Of a stretch of 41,499 nucleotides of DNA, positions 32,999 through 40,951 are shown piece after piece (position 1 is the stretch's first letter; every line of letters begins with the position of its first letter). The DNA lies in contig JBJOHO010000041.1 of the NCBI GenBank assembly GCA_046047615.1, positions 1-41,499 of the forward strand, written 5' to 3'. Under the pieces are notes generated by a model. That model made no database searches. It saw nothing but the letters and a program-made list of their open reading frames with translations, and had not been told where the DNA came from. The position numbers were made by a program, and so were the translations under genes. The stretch comes from ZC4RG30 sp046047615. GTDB lineage: Bacteria; Pseudomonadota; Gammaproteobacteria; Steroidobacterales; Steroidobacteraceae.

Positions 32999-34162
32999 AT
33001 GGCCCTGTTCGAATACTTCCCCAATTACGTCTGGAACCTGTCGCTGGCCATCGCGCTCGAGAGCGGCGGCAAGATCGGTGAAATCCTCGACATGTCGGCG
33101 CCGGTGCGCGCCCGCGCCTCGCAAGGCGAGGACGTCGGCACCGCCGACTTCATGCGCGAGTGGGTCCGCAAGGCCGATACGCTTGCGGAACTGGCCGAAG
33201 AGGACCTGGCGCGTGGTCGTGCCTTCTCCGCCGGCAACAAGCTGCAGCGCGCGTCGCTCTACCTGTTCACCGCAGAACGCATGCAGGGCCACGGCCACCC
33301 GGGCCGCGAGGCCACCTTTGCCAAGGCGCGCGCCCACTTCGAGCGCGCCATGCAGCTGTGCAACGAGCCGGTGACGCGCGTCGAGATTCCGCTGGCACAG
33401 GGCACGATGCCGGCGCTGTTCACGCCGCCGGCCAACGCGGGTGCGGCACCGTATCCGGTGGTGGTCTACTGCAATGGTCTCGACAGCTGCAAGGAACTGC
33501 TCTACTGGTCGAAGCTGCCGCAAGCCCTGGCGCGCCGCGGCATCGGCACGCTCTGTGTCGACCAGCCGGGCACCGGCGAGACCCTCCGCCTGCAGGGCCT
33601 GCCCGCCACGCCCTACAGCGAGCAGTGGGCCTCGAAGGCCGTTGACTGGCTGCTGCAGCAGCCACAGGTGGATGGCCGGCGGCTGGGCATGACCGGCATC
33701 TCCCTCGGTGGCCACTACGCGCCGCGGGCCGTGGCTTTCGAGCCGCGCTTCGCCAGTGGTGCCGTCTGGGGCGCGAACCACAACTGGGCCGAGGTGCAGC
33801 AGAAGCGCATCCGCCGCGAGGGCGAGAACCCGGTGCCGCACTACTGGGCGCACGTGCAGTGGGTGTTCGGTGCCAAGGACATGGACGACTTCCTCGCCAA
33901 GTCCGCCGACATGCACCTGGACGGCGTGATGGAGCGCATCCGCGTGCCCTTCCTGGTCACGCACGGCGCCAAGGACCGGCAGATCAGCGTGGACTACGCG
34001 CACCGCAGCCATGAACAGCTGGTGAACTCGCCGCGCCGCGAGCTGAAGATCTTCACCGAGCGCGAGGGCGGCGTCGAGCATGTGGGGGCCGACAACATGG
34101 CCTTCGGCTGCGACTACATCGCCGACTGGTTCGCCGAGACGCTCGGCGGCCACACGGCCTGA
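32999..34162 (+). CDS. Alpha/beta hydrolase similar to 2,6-dihydroxypseudooxynicotine hydrolase
   Basis: A 387-residue serine hydrolase with a helical N-terminal domain of about 130 residues before the alpha/beta core, the architecture of pseudooxynicotine-type C-C hydrolases and FrsA-like proteins. The nucleophile elbow is GISLGG with S235; the acid is probably in THGAKDRQI and the histidine in EGGVEHVGAD. Characterised relatives cut a C-C bond next to a ketone. Here it follows the extradiol dioxygenase by 3 nt, so it may hydrolyse the ring-opened product. The exact substrate is not inferable. Confidence 0.8.
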   Translation: MALFEYFPNYVWNLSLAIALESGGKIGEILDMSAPVRARASQGEDVGTADFMREWVRKADTLAELAEEDLARGRAFSAGNKLQRASLYLFTAERMQGHGHPGREATFAKARAHFERAMQLCNEPVTRVEIPLAQGTMPALFTPPANAGAAPYPVVVYCNGLDSCKELLYWSKLPQALARRGIGTLCVDQPGTGETLRLQGLPATPYSEQWASKAVDWLLQQPQVDGRRLGMTGISLGGHYAPRAVAFEPRFASGAVWGANHNWAEVQQKRIRREGENPVPHYWAHVQWVFGAKDMDDFLAKSADMHLDGVMERIRVPFLVTHGAKDRQISVDYAHRSHEQLVNSPRRELKIFTEREGGVEHVGADNMAFGCDYIADWFAETLGGHTA

Positions 34163-34174
34163 GGAGTATCGACC

Positions 34175-34957
34175 ATGGGCCGCCGCTTCATCGACCTGTC
34201 GATCGTGCTGGACAACGAGACGGTCTCGGACCCGCCGTTCCTGCGCCCCAAGATCACCTACCAGACGCACCGCGAGACGATGCAGGAGGCCCAGCATTTC
34301 TTCCCGGGCCTCACGGCGGAAGCCATGCCCGGTGGAGAGGGCTTCGCCGCGGCGGAGTGGGTCACCCTCACCACGCACAACGGCACGCACCTGGATGCGC
34401 CCTGGCACTTCCATCCGACCCAGGACGGTGGCACGCGGCCGGCAATGACCATCGACGAGGTGCCACTCGACTGGTGTTTCCGGCCGGGCGTGAAACTGGA
34501 TTTCCGGCACCTGCCGGACGGCCACGTGGTCACGGCGGCCGAGGTCGCGGCGGAGCTGGCGCGCATCGGCCATGTGCTGCAGCCGCTGGACATCGTGCTG
34601 GTCAACACCTCGGCCGGGCTGGCGCTGGGCCAGCCGGACTACGTCAGCCGCGGCTGTGGCATGGGTTACGAGGCCACGATGTACCTCACCACGCGCGGCG
34701 TGCGCGTGACCGGCACCGACGCCTGGAGCTGGGATGCGCCGTTCGTGCACACCGCCCGCAAGGTCGCCGAAACCGGCGACACCTCGCTGGTCTGGGAGGG
34801 CCACAAGGCCGGCCGCGACATCGGCTACTGCCACCTCGAAAAACTGCACAACCTCGAGGCGCTGCCGGACCACGGCTTCACGGTCTGCTGCTTCCCGCAC
34901 AAGATCCGCGGCGCCTCTGCCGGGTGGACGCGGGCCGTGGCCATCCTGGAAGACTGA
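34175..34957 (+). CDS. Cyclase-family metal hydrolase (kynurenine-formamidase-like fold)
   Basis: A 260-residue member of the cyclase/KynB superfamily. The metal motif HxGTHxDxPxH appears as HNGTHLDAPWHF with H68, H72, D74 and H78. Members hydrolyse amides such as N-formylkynurenine, or act on lactones and isatin. No kynA or kynU is present, so tryptophan catabolism is unlikely. As last gene of the four-gene cassette it may open or cleave an amide or lactone formed downstream of ring fission. GAGGAG lies about 9 nt before ATG 34175. Confidence 0.82.
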   Translation: MGRRFIDLSIVLDNETVSDPPFLRPKITYQTHRETMQEAQHFFPGLTAEAMPGGEGFAAAEWVTLTTHNGTHLDAPWHFHPTQDGGTRPAMTIDEVPLDWCFRPGVKLDFRHLPDGHVVTAAEVAAELARIGHVLQPLDIVLVNTSAGLALGQPDYVSRGCGMGYEATMYLTTRGVRVTGTDAWSWDAPFVHTARKVAETGDTSLVWEGHKAGRDIGYCHLEKLHNLEALPDHGFTVCCFPHKIRGASAGWTRAVAILED

Positions 34958-34968
34958 GACGGCGTCCG

Positions 34969-34995
34969 CTTGAAACCATCGCGCAGCGCCCCCAC
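34969..34995 (+). promoter_or_regulatory. Sigma-32 (RpoH) heat-shock promoter of hslVU
   Basis: CTTGAAA (34969-34975) and CCCCAC (34990-34995) are separated by 14 nt, nearly identical to the RpoH consensus CTTGAAA-N13/15-CCCCAT. It directly precedes a known heat-shock operon. Transcription would start about 7-10 nt after the -10 box, at or next to the hslV ATG (35005), so the mRNA may be leaderless. Confidence 0.8.
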
Positions 34996-35004
34996 GCTGC
35001 GCCG

Positions 35005-35550
35005 ATGAGCGATCACTTCGACCCCCACAGCACGACCATCCTCGCGGTGCGCCGCGAGGGCCGGTTGGCCATCGCCGGCGACGGCCAGGTCACCCTCGGC
35101 AACACCGTCATGAAGGGCAATGCCCGCAAGGTGCGCCGCCTGTACAACGGCAAGGTCCTGGCGGGCTTCGCCGGTGGTACCGCCGATGCCTTCACACTGT
35201 TCGAGCGCTTCGAGGGCAAGCTGGAGAAATACGGCAACCTCACCCGCGCCGCCATCGAACTGGCCAAGGACTGGCGTTCCGACCGCTACCTGCGGCGCCT
35301 GGAGGCGCTGCTGGTGGTCGGCGACCCGGGCGCGATCTTCATCATTTCGGGCAACGGCGACGTGATCGAGCCCGAGCATCCGTTGGCGGCCATCGGTTCC
35401 GGCGGACCCTTCGCCCAGGCGGCGGCAAGGGCCTTGTTCGAGAACACGTCCCTGCCGGCCGCCGACATCGCCACCAAGGCGCTGCATATCGCTGCCGACA
35501 CCTGCATCTACACCAACCACAACATCATCCTCGAGGAGCTGGGCGCATGA
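35005..35550 (+). CDS. hslV: ATP-dependent protease peptidase subunit HslV (ClpQ)
   Basis: Proteasome-beta-like threonine peptidase that forms a double hexamer capped by HslU. The 181-residue product contains TTILAVRREGRLAIAGDGQ, where the catalytic N-terminal threonine is T10 or T11, plus GNTVMKGNARKVRRLYNGKV and GFAGGTADAFTLFERFEGKL. The first nine residues (MSDHFDPHS) form a propeptide that must be removed to expose the threonine; E. coli HslV loses only Met, while xanthomonads also have a longer leader. No Shine-Dalgarno precedes the ATG, which fits the short leader from the heat-shock promoter. The hslU ATG overlaps its stop. Confidence 0.95.
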   Translation: MSDHFDPHSTTILAVRREGRLAIAGDGQVTLGNTVMKGNARKVRRLYNGKVLAGFAGGTADAFTLFERFEGKLEKYGNLTRAAIELAKDWRSDRYLRRLEALLVVGDPGAIFIISGNGDVIEPEHPLAAIGSGGPFAQAAARALFENTSLPAADIATKALHIAADTCIYTNHNIILEELGA

Positions 35551-36875
35551 CGCCGCGCGACATCGTCCAGGAACTCGACAAGCACATCGTCGGCCAGCAG
35601 TCTGCCAAGCGCGCGGTGGCCATTGCGCTGCGCAACCGCTGGCGGCGCATGCAGGTGGATGCGGCCCTGCGTCCGGAGATCACGCCGAAGAACATCCTGA
35701 TGATCGGCCCGACCGGCTGCGGCAAGACCGAGATCGCACGCCGCCTGGCGCGCCTTGCCCGCGCGCCCTTCGTGAAGGTCGAAGCGACCAAGTTCACCGA
35801 GGTCGGCTATGTCGGCCGCGAAGTGGATTCGATCATCAAGGAGCTGGCGGACGTTGCCGTGAAGCTCGAGCGCGAGGAAGCACTGCAGCGGGTCCGGGAG
35901 CGCGCCCATGAGGCCGCGGAAGATCGCGTGCTGGACGCGCTGCTGCCGCGGCCGCGGCAGCTGGGCTTCTCCACCGACGAGCCGGCCCAGCCGCGCGATG
36001 CCGAGACGCGGCAGCGTTTCCGCAAGATGCTGCGCGAGGGCCAGCTGGACGAGCGGGAGATCGACATCGAGGTGCGTGCCGTGCCGCAGGGCGTGGAGAT
36101 CATGGCGCCGCCGGGCATGGAGGAGATGCAGCAGCAGCTGGCCGGCATGTTCGCCAACCTGGCCGGCGGCCGCACGCGCAGCCGGCGCGTGAAGGTGCGC
36201 GAGGCCCACAAGATCCTGCTCGAGGAAGAGTCCGCCAAGCTCCTCAACGAGGAGGAGATCAAGACGCGGGCCCTGCAGAATGCCGAACAGAACGGCATCG
36301 TCTTCATCGACGAGATCGACAAGGTCGCGCGCCGCCAGGACACGCTGGGGGCGGATGTGTCACGGGAGGGCGTGCAGCGCGACCTGTTGCCGCTGGTCGA
36401 GGGCTGCACGGTGGCCACCAAGCACGGCACGATCAAGACCGACCACGTCCTGTTCATCGCCTCCGGGGCCTTCCATATGGCCAAACCGTCGGACCTGATC
36501 CCGGAACTGCAGGGGCGCTTCCCGATCCGGGTCGAGCTCGAGTCCCTGGGGGTCGAGGATTTCGTGCGCATCCTCACCGAACCGGATGCCTCGCTGACCA
36601 CGCAGTACCGCGCCCTGCTGGCGACGGAGGGTGTGTCGCTGGAGTTCGCCGAGGATGGCGTGCGGCGCATCGCCGAGATCGCCTGCCATGTGAATGGCCG
36701 CACCGAGAACATCGGGGCGCGCCGCCTGCACACGGTGATGGAGCGGCTGCTGGAGAGCCTGCTGTTCGAAGCCTCGGAACGCGGCGGCGAGAAGCTGGCG
36801 GTCGATGCCGCCTACGTCGAGGCGGCCTTGGGCGAACTGGCCCGGGACGAGGACCACAGCCGCTACATCCTGTAG
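35547..36875 (+). CDS. hslU: ATP-dependent protease ATPase subunit HslU (ClpY)
   Basis: AAA+ unfoldase feeding HslV. The 442 residues match the usual length. Walker A is in IGPTGCGKTEIARRLA, the pore loop in FTEVGYVGREVDSI, and Walker B in GIVFIDEIDKVARR. The intermediate domain spans about residues 110-240. The C-terminus RYIL corresponds to the tail that inserts into HslV. It starts with ATGA overlapping the hslV stop and is transcribed from the same heat-shock promoter. Confidence 0.97.
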   Translation: MTPRDIVQELDKHIVGQQSAKRAVAIALRNRWRRMQVDAALRPEITPKNILMIGPTGCGKTEIARRLARLARAPFVKVEATKFTEVGYVGREVDSIIKELADVAVKLEREEALQRVRERAHEAAEDRVLDALLPRPRQLGFSTDEPAQPRDAETRQRFRKMLREGQLDEREIDIEVRAVPQGVEIMAPPGMEEMQQQLAGMFANLAGGRTRSRRVKVREAHKILLEEESAKLLNEEEIKTRALQNAEQNGIVFIDEIDKVARRQDTLGADVSREGVQRDLLPLVEGCTVATKHGTIKTDHVLFIASGAFHMAKPSDLIPELQGRFPIRVELESLGVEDFVRILTEPDASLTTQYRALLATEGVSLEFAEDGVRRIAEIACHVNGRTENIGARRLHTVMERLLESLLFEASERGGEKLAVDAAYVEAALGELARDEDHSRYIL

Positions 36876-36900
36876 CGGCCGGGTCCGTCCGGGCATCAGG

Positions 36901-37038
36901 TCAGCGCTTGCGACCCGCGCTGGCGGCGGGGGCGGCCGGTGCAGCGTGCGCCGGCTTCTTGTCGGCCTTCGGGCGCGTCTTGCCGAACGAGCCAGCGTAG
37001 ATCTTGCCGCGACGGGTCCTGCGGTCACCCTTGCCCAT
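36901..37038 (-). CDS. thx: 30S ribosomal protein THX (bTHX)
   Basis: A 45-residue, strongly basic peptide. The first 24 residues, MGKGDRRTRRGK followed by IYAGSFGKTRPK, match the conserved bTHX core that fills a cavity in the 30S head. The remainder is a lysine/alanine/proline tail ending AGRKR, longer than the Thermus protein but as seen in proteobacterial homologues. GGAGAAA stands about 6 nt before the ATG, and a perfect TATAAT lies upstream. It is on the minus strand between hslU and ubiE. Confidence 0.88.
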   Translation of the reverse strand: MGKGDRRTRRGKIYAGSFGKTRPKADKKPAHAAPAAPAASAGRKR

Positions 37039-37073
37039 GACGTTTCTCCGGAATGCTCGAAAAAAGGGCCGCG

Positions 37074-37079
37074 ATTATA
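37074..37079 (-). promoter_or_regulatory. Consensus -10 box for the THX gene
   Basis: On the minus strand the sequence reads TATAAT, an exact sigma-70 -10 box, predicting a start near 37067 and a 29-nt leader. TTGTCC occurs upstream but only 11 nt away, so no properly spaced -35 box is identified. Confidence 0.6.
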
Positions 37080-37142
37080 AGAGAAAGACCGGACAAATGC
37101 CCGGCCGGTGGCGCAGGCGGGGCAGGAGGGGCGGTTTTTCAC

Positions 37143-37148
37143 TAAGAT
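37143..37148 (+). promoter_or_regulatory. Candidate -10 box for ubiE
   Basis: TAAGAT would start transcription near 37155, giving about 31 nt of leader with AAAGGTG before the GTG at 37186. It overlaps an in-frame ATG at 37147, which argues against that ATG as the start codon. No -35 box is clear. Confidence 0.45.
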
Positions 37149-37185
37149 GCCTGCTGTTGCGTCCGCCCCAAAGGTGTCCCCCATC

Positions 37186-37944
37186 GTGTCCGAGCAGCAT
37201 CAAGCACGGGAAACCGACTTCGGCTTCGAGCAGGTGCCGTGGGGGGAGAAGGCGCGGCGCGTCCGTGGTGTCTTCGACTCCGTCGCCGGCAACTACGACC
37301 TGATGAACGACCTCATGTCCGCGGGCACGCACCGCCTGTGGAAGCGTTTCACGCTGTCGTGCACGCGCCTGCGACCGGGCCAGGTGGCGCTGGATGTGGC
37401 CGGAGGCACCGGGGACCTGTCGGCCGGCATGGCGCGCCAGGTCGGCCCGCGCGGCCTGGTGGTGCTCACCGACATCAATGCCGAGATGCTCTCGCGCGGC
37501 AGGGACCGCCTGCTCGATGAGGGGTTGGTGGCCAATACGCGGGCTGCCCAGGCCAACGCCGAGTGCCTGCCGTTCAAGGACAACAGCTTCGACTGCGTGA
37601 CCATCGGCTTCGGCCTGCGCAACGTCACCGACAAGGCGGCGGCGCTGGCCTCGATGCGCCGCGTGCTGCGCCCCGGCGGGCAACTGATCGTTCTCGAATT
37701 CTCCAAGGTCGTGGTGCCGGCCCTCAAGCCGCTCTATGACGCCTATTCGTTCAAGTTGCTGCCGCTGATGGGCAAGCTGGTGGCGCGTGACGAGGCCAGC
37801 TACCGCTACCTCGCGGAATCCATCCGCAAGCATCCGGACCAGGAGACGCTGCTGGGCATGATGCGCGAGGCGGGCCTTGAGGACTGCCGCTACCACAACC
37901 TCTCGGGCGGCATCGTCGCCGTCCACCGCGGCTGGAAATACTGA
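37186..37944 (+). CDS. ubiE: Ubiquinone/menaquinone C-methyltransferase UbiE
   Basis: SAM-dependent methyltransferase for the quinone ring (DDMQH2 and demethylmenaquinone). The 252 residues closely match E. coli UbiE (251). Landmarks are FGFEQVPWGEKARRVRGVFD, NYDLMNDLMSAGTHRLWKR, the SAM loop LDVAGGTGDLSAGMA, and SFDCVTIGFGLRNVTD. GTG 37186 is chosen for length and for AAAGGTG upstream; ATG 37147 would add 13 residues lying in the promoter. It leads the ubiE-ubiJ-ubiB operon. Confidence 0.95.
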   Translation: MSEQHQARETDFGFEQVPWGEKARRVRGVFDSVAGNYDLMNDLMSAGTHRLWKRFTLSCTRLRPGQVALDVAGGTGDLSAGMARQVGPRGLVVLTDINAEMLSRGRDRLLDEGLVANTRAAQANAECLPFKDNSFDCVTIGFGLRNVTDKAAALASMRRVLRPGGQLIVLEFSKVVVPALKPLYDAYSFKLLPLMGKLVARDEASYRYLAESIRKHPDQETLLGMMREAGLEDCRYHNLSGGIVAVHRGWKY

Positions 37945-38576
37945 TGCTGCTGGCGGGCGTCGAATCTGTGCTGGAGCGTGGTATCCAGGCCTCGCCGCGC
38001 GCGCAGTCGCTGGTGGCCGCGCTGCAGGCCTCGCCGCTGCGCGTCGAACCGGCGCACCTGCCCTGGCAACTCGTCGTGCAGGCGCGCAGCGGAGGGCTCG
38101 CGCTGGCGCTGGAAGCCGCCGGAGAGGCGGCGACGGACAGCCGCGGTGCGCCGCACGTGATCGTGCGCGGCACGCCGCTGAAGCTGCTCGCGCTCGCAGG
38201 CAGCAGTGCCGAGGCCGTGATCCGTCGTGGCGATGTGAGCATCGACGGTGACGCCGAAGCGGCCCAGCAGTGGCGTGAACTGGCAGCCCTGCTGCGCCCG
38301 GACCTCGAGGAACTGCTGTCGCGCGTGGTGGGGGACATCCCCGCGTACCACGCGGGCCGGTTCGCCCGCGGCGCGCTCGACTGGGTCGCCGGCGCTGTGC
38401 GCACGGCAGGCGACAACCTCGGTGAGTACTTCGCGCACGAGACGCGCACGCTGCTGACGCGCACGGAGGCCCAGGGCTTTCTCGACGAGGTGGACCAGCT
38501 GCGCGAGCGGGTCGACCGCCTGCAGGCGCGGCTCGACGCTTTGGCGGCACAGGCGCCCCAGGGAGCCGCGTCATGA
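37944..38576 (+). CDS. ubiJ: Ubiquinone biosynthesis accessory factor UbiJ (SCP2 domain)
   Basis: A 210-residue protein with an SCP2-like lipid-binding N-terminal half (GTPLKLLALAGSSAEAVIRR, then GDVSIDGDAEAAQQWRELAA) and a C-terminal coiled coil (FLDEVDQLRERVDRLQARLDAL). UbiJ binds polyprenylated ubiquinone intermediates and partners UbiK through such coiled coils; ubiK is at 24689. The ATG overlaps the ubiE stop by one base, and the ubiB start overlaps its stop. Confidence 0.88.
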   Translation: MLLAGVESVLERGIQASPRAQSLVAALQASPLRVEPAHLPWQLVVQARSGGLALALEAAGEAATDSRGAPHVIVRGTPLKLLALAGSSAEAVIRRGDVSIDGDAEAAQQWRELAALLRPDLEELLSRVVGDIPAYHAGRFARGALDWVAGAVRTAGDNLGEYFAHETRTLLTRTEAQGFLDEVDQLRERVDRLQARLDALAAQAPQGAAS

Positions 38577-40204
38577 CGCTGCGCGTGCTCTGGCGTCTGG
38601 TGCGCATCCAGCGCGTACTGCTGCGCCATGGCCTGCAGGGCTACGCACGCGGCACGCCCCTGTACCGGCCGATGCTGGTGCTTCGCGCCCTGTCGCCATG
38701 GACCTGGTTCGCCGGTCGCGCCGCGGGCAGCCGCGGCCAACGTCTGCGCGAGGCGCTGGAGGAACTGGGCCCGGTCTTCATCAAATTCGGCCAAGCACTC
38801 TCGACGCGCCGCGACCTGCTGCCACCGGACCTTGCCGAGGAGCTGGTCAAGCTGCAGGACGCCGTGCCACCGTTCCCGGGCGAAGTCGCCGCACAACGCG
38901 TGGTCGCCTCCCTTGGTCGTCCCCTGCATGAGGTCTTCGCGGAGTTCGACCCCCAGCCCATCGCGGCCGCGTCCATCGCCCAGGTCCATGGGGCGCGGCT
39001 GCAGGATGGCAGCGAAGTGGTGGTCAAGGTGCTGCGCCCCGGCATCCGCGAGCGGATCAGCCGCGACCTCGAGGTGCTGCACGCGCTGGCGCGGCTGGCG
39101 GACCGCTACTCCACCGAGGGACGGCGGCTGCGGCCCGTCGACGTGGTCGGCGAGTACGAGAAGACCATCCTCGATGAACTCGACCTGATGCGCGAGGCGG
39201 CCAATGCGATGCAGCTGAGGCGCAATTTCGCCGGCGACTCCTCGCTGCATGTGCCAGCCGTGCATTTCGACCTGTGCCGCGACGACGTGATGGTGATGGA
39301 GCGCATCCGCGGCGTGCAGATCGGTGACCTGGCGCGCCTGCGTGAACTGGGCGTGGATTTCCGCCGCCTGTCGGAAAACGGCGTGAAGATCTTTTTCACG
39401 CAGGTGTTCCACCACAACTTCTTCCACGCCGACATGCACCCCGGCAACATCTTCGTGCTGGTGGAAGACCCGGCGAACCCGCGCTATGCGGCGGTCGACT
39501 TCGGCATCGTCGGTACGCTCGACCCGAAGGACCAGCGTTACCTGGCCGAGAACTTCCTCGCGGTGTTCCGTCGCGACTACCGCCGCGTCGCGCTGCTGCA
39601 CGTGGAGTCGGGCTGGGTGCCGGCCAACGCGCGCGTCGACGAGATGGAATCGGTCATCCGCACCATCTGCGAGCCGATCTTCGAGAAGCCGCTGAAGGAC
39701 ATCTCCTTCGGTGTGGTGCTGCTGCGCCTGTTCGAGGCGCTGCGGCGTTTCGAAGGCCGCATCCAGCCGCAGCTGATCCTGTTGCAGAAGACCCTGTTCA
39801 ACATCGAGGGCCTGGGGCGCCAGCTCCACCCGGAGCTCGACATCTGGAAGACAGCCGGTCCGATCCTGGTCGACTGGATGAAGGCCCGGCAGCACCCGCG
39901 TGCGATCGCGAAGCGCCTGCTCACGCGGCTGCCGGAGTTCGTCGACACGCTGGAGGCCCTGCCCACGGCCCTGCGCTACGCCGTGCAGGCGCACAGCCGG
40001 CCAACGGACTCACCGGATGCGCGCGAAGCCGCTGCGCCGCCACCGCAGGCGCCCAGAAGCGGTGCGCCGCTGATCGCCGCCGCGCTGGTGCTGGTGGCCG
40101 GGGTGATGGCGCTGGGCATCGAGCGGGTACCGCCGGCTGCAGGCTGGATCCTCGCCTTCGCCGGTGCCGCCTGGCTGTGCCTTGAGGTGCTGCGCCGGGA
40201 CTGA
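38573..40204 (+). CDS. ubiB: UbiB family protein kinase-like ATPase
   Basis: Atypical kinase-like protein needed for ubiquinone synthesis, anchored in the inner membrane. The 543 residues show the UbiB-specific KxGQ motif (FIKFGQALSTRRDLLP), the alanine-rich loop AAASIAQVHGA, the nucleotide lysine in VVVKVLRPG, HADMHPGN in the catalytic loop and VDFGIVG as the DFG equivalent. Two C-terminal hydrophobic segments (IAAALVLVAGVMALGI and ILAFAGAAWLCLEVL) are membrane helices. It is last in the ubiEJB operon, followed by a hairpin. Confidence 0.95.
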   Translation: MTLRVLWRLVRIQRVLLRHGLQGYARGTPLYRPMLVLRALSPWTWFAGRAAGSRGQRLREALEELGPVFIKFGQALSTRRDLLPPDLAEELVKLQDAVPPFPGEVAAQRVVASLGRPLHEVFAEFDPQPIAAASIAQVHGARLQDGSEVVVKVLRPGIRERISRDLEVLHALARLADRYSTEGRRLRPVDVVGEYEKTILDELDLMREAANAMQLRRNFAGDSSLHVPAVHFDLCRDDVMVMERIRGVQIGDLARLRELGVDFRRLSENGVKIFFTQVFHHNFFHADMHPGNIFVLVEDPANPRYAAVDFGIVGTLDPKDQRYLAENFLAVFRRDYRRVALLHVESGWVPANARVDEMESVIRTICEPIFEKPLKDISFGVVLLRLFEALRRFEGRIQPQLILLQKTLFNIEGLGRQLHPELDIWKTAGPILVDWMKARQHPRAIAKRLLTRLPEFVDTLEALPTALRYAVQAHSRPTDSPDAREAAAPPPQAPRSGAPLIAAALVLVAGVMALGIERVPPAAGWILAFAGAAWLCLEVLRRD

Positions 40205-40227
40205 GCCGCTTCTCAGCTGCGCGGCTC
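40203..40227. terminator. Hairpin between convergent ubiB and thioesterase-like genes
   Basis: GAGCCGC (40203-40209) and GCGGCTC (40221-40227) form a 7-bp perfect stem with an 11-nt loop, spanning the two convergent stop codons. No U-tract follows; a bidirectional transcript end is inferred from position. Confidence 0.5.
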
Positions 40228-40926
40228 GATCCAGGTGCCGCGGGCCACGGCGCAGAGTTCGCCGTCCTCGTCGTAGAGCGCGGTGCCCACCTCCCAGCGG
40301 CGACCCCGGCCTTCGCGCTTCCAGCCGACGATGACGCAGGGTTCCTCCGCGTGCACGCGCCGATCGATGCGGCAGTGGTACTCACCCAGCAACCACAGGC
40401 GCATGCCGGTCTGCATGGCGTGGAAACCGGGACAGTCGAGCGCCGCGGCGATGATGGCCGGCGCCACCTTCCCATCGTCACCGCAGAACTCGCTTGCAGG
40501 CAGCCACGCGGTCGCGACCACGTCGTCGCGGTCCGGCACGCGGCCGGCAAACAGCCGCAGGCCGTCGCCACGGGCACGACCCGTGCCGCAGACGAAACAG
40601 CCGGGGCAAGGATGGTGGCCGGGATCCGGTGCATGGACGGCGGCGTCCAGCGCCTCGATGTAACCCACGGTGGGCGGCACCGGGATGTCCAGGTTCTCCC
40701 GGCGCGCCTCGATGATCGGCTTGCCACCGTGGACCACGAGCCAGCGCCCCTCCGTTTCCGGATGCGGCAGCACCTGCAGGTCCGTGTCGAGCGGCGGCGG
40801 CGCGAGCAGGCGCACGGTGACATCCTCGCCGATGGCCTCGCACACGAGGCCGCAGACATAGCCGCCGTTGGCGGAGTCCGGCGGGCCATTGAAGCGTCGG
40901 GCAACGCGGATGACGCGGTTTTCCAT
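40213..40926 (-). CDS. Hotdog-fold thioesterase-like protein
   Basis: A 237-residue protein probably made of two hotdog domains. The N-terminal part has RRFNGPPDSANGGYVCG, resembling the helix-entry motif (N/G-GGY) of PaaI-type thioesterases. The middle has HHPCPGCFVCGTG with three cysteines, possibly a metal site. The C-terminal part has RWEVGTALYDEDGELCAVAR, a typical hotdog last strand. No catalytic residue can be named with certainty and the acyl-CoA substrate is unknown. ATG 40926 has GGAG about 6 nt upstream; longer readings are not supported. It is 25 bp downstream of the MFS gene on the same strand. Confidence 0.65.
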   Translation of the reverse strand: MENRVIRVARRFNGPPDSANGGYVCGLVCEAIGEDVTVRLLAPPPLDTDLQVLPHPETEGRWLVVHGGKPIIEARRENLDIPVPPTVGYIEALDAAVHAPDPGHHPCPGCFVCGTGRARGDGLRLFAGRVPDRDDVVATAWLPASEFCGDDGKVAPAIIAAALDCPGFHAMQTGMRLWLLGEYHCRIDRRVHAEEPCVIVGWKREGRGRRWEVGTALYDEDGELCAVARGTWIEPRS

Positions 40927-40951
40927 GGGAACTCCGAGGGCAGTCGCGGGC

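Noticed and set aside
31949..34900. Very long open frame (over 900 codons) on the minus strand opposite the catabolic cassette
   Set aside because: High GC content removes stop codons from antisense frames. The plus strand encodes four recognisable enzymes with catalytic motifs; the minus translation is rich in Arg, His and Val and has no domain.
30946..34957. Aerobic nicotinate (nic) or kynurenine pathway
   Set aside because: The dioxygenase is a VOC extradiol enzyme rather than NicX type, no maleamate amidase or maleate isomerase is present, and kynA/kynU are absent.
37108..37185. Longer N-terminus of UbiE
   Set aside because: The added residues lie on a -10-like TAAGAT and are not part of the family; GTG 37186 gives the normal length.
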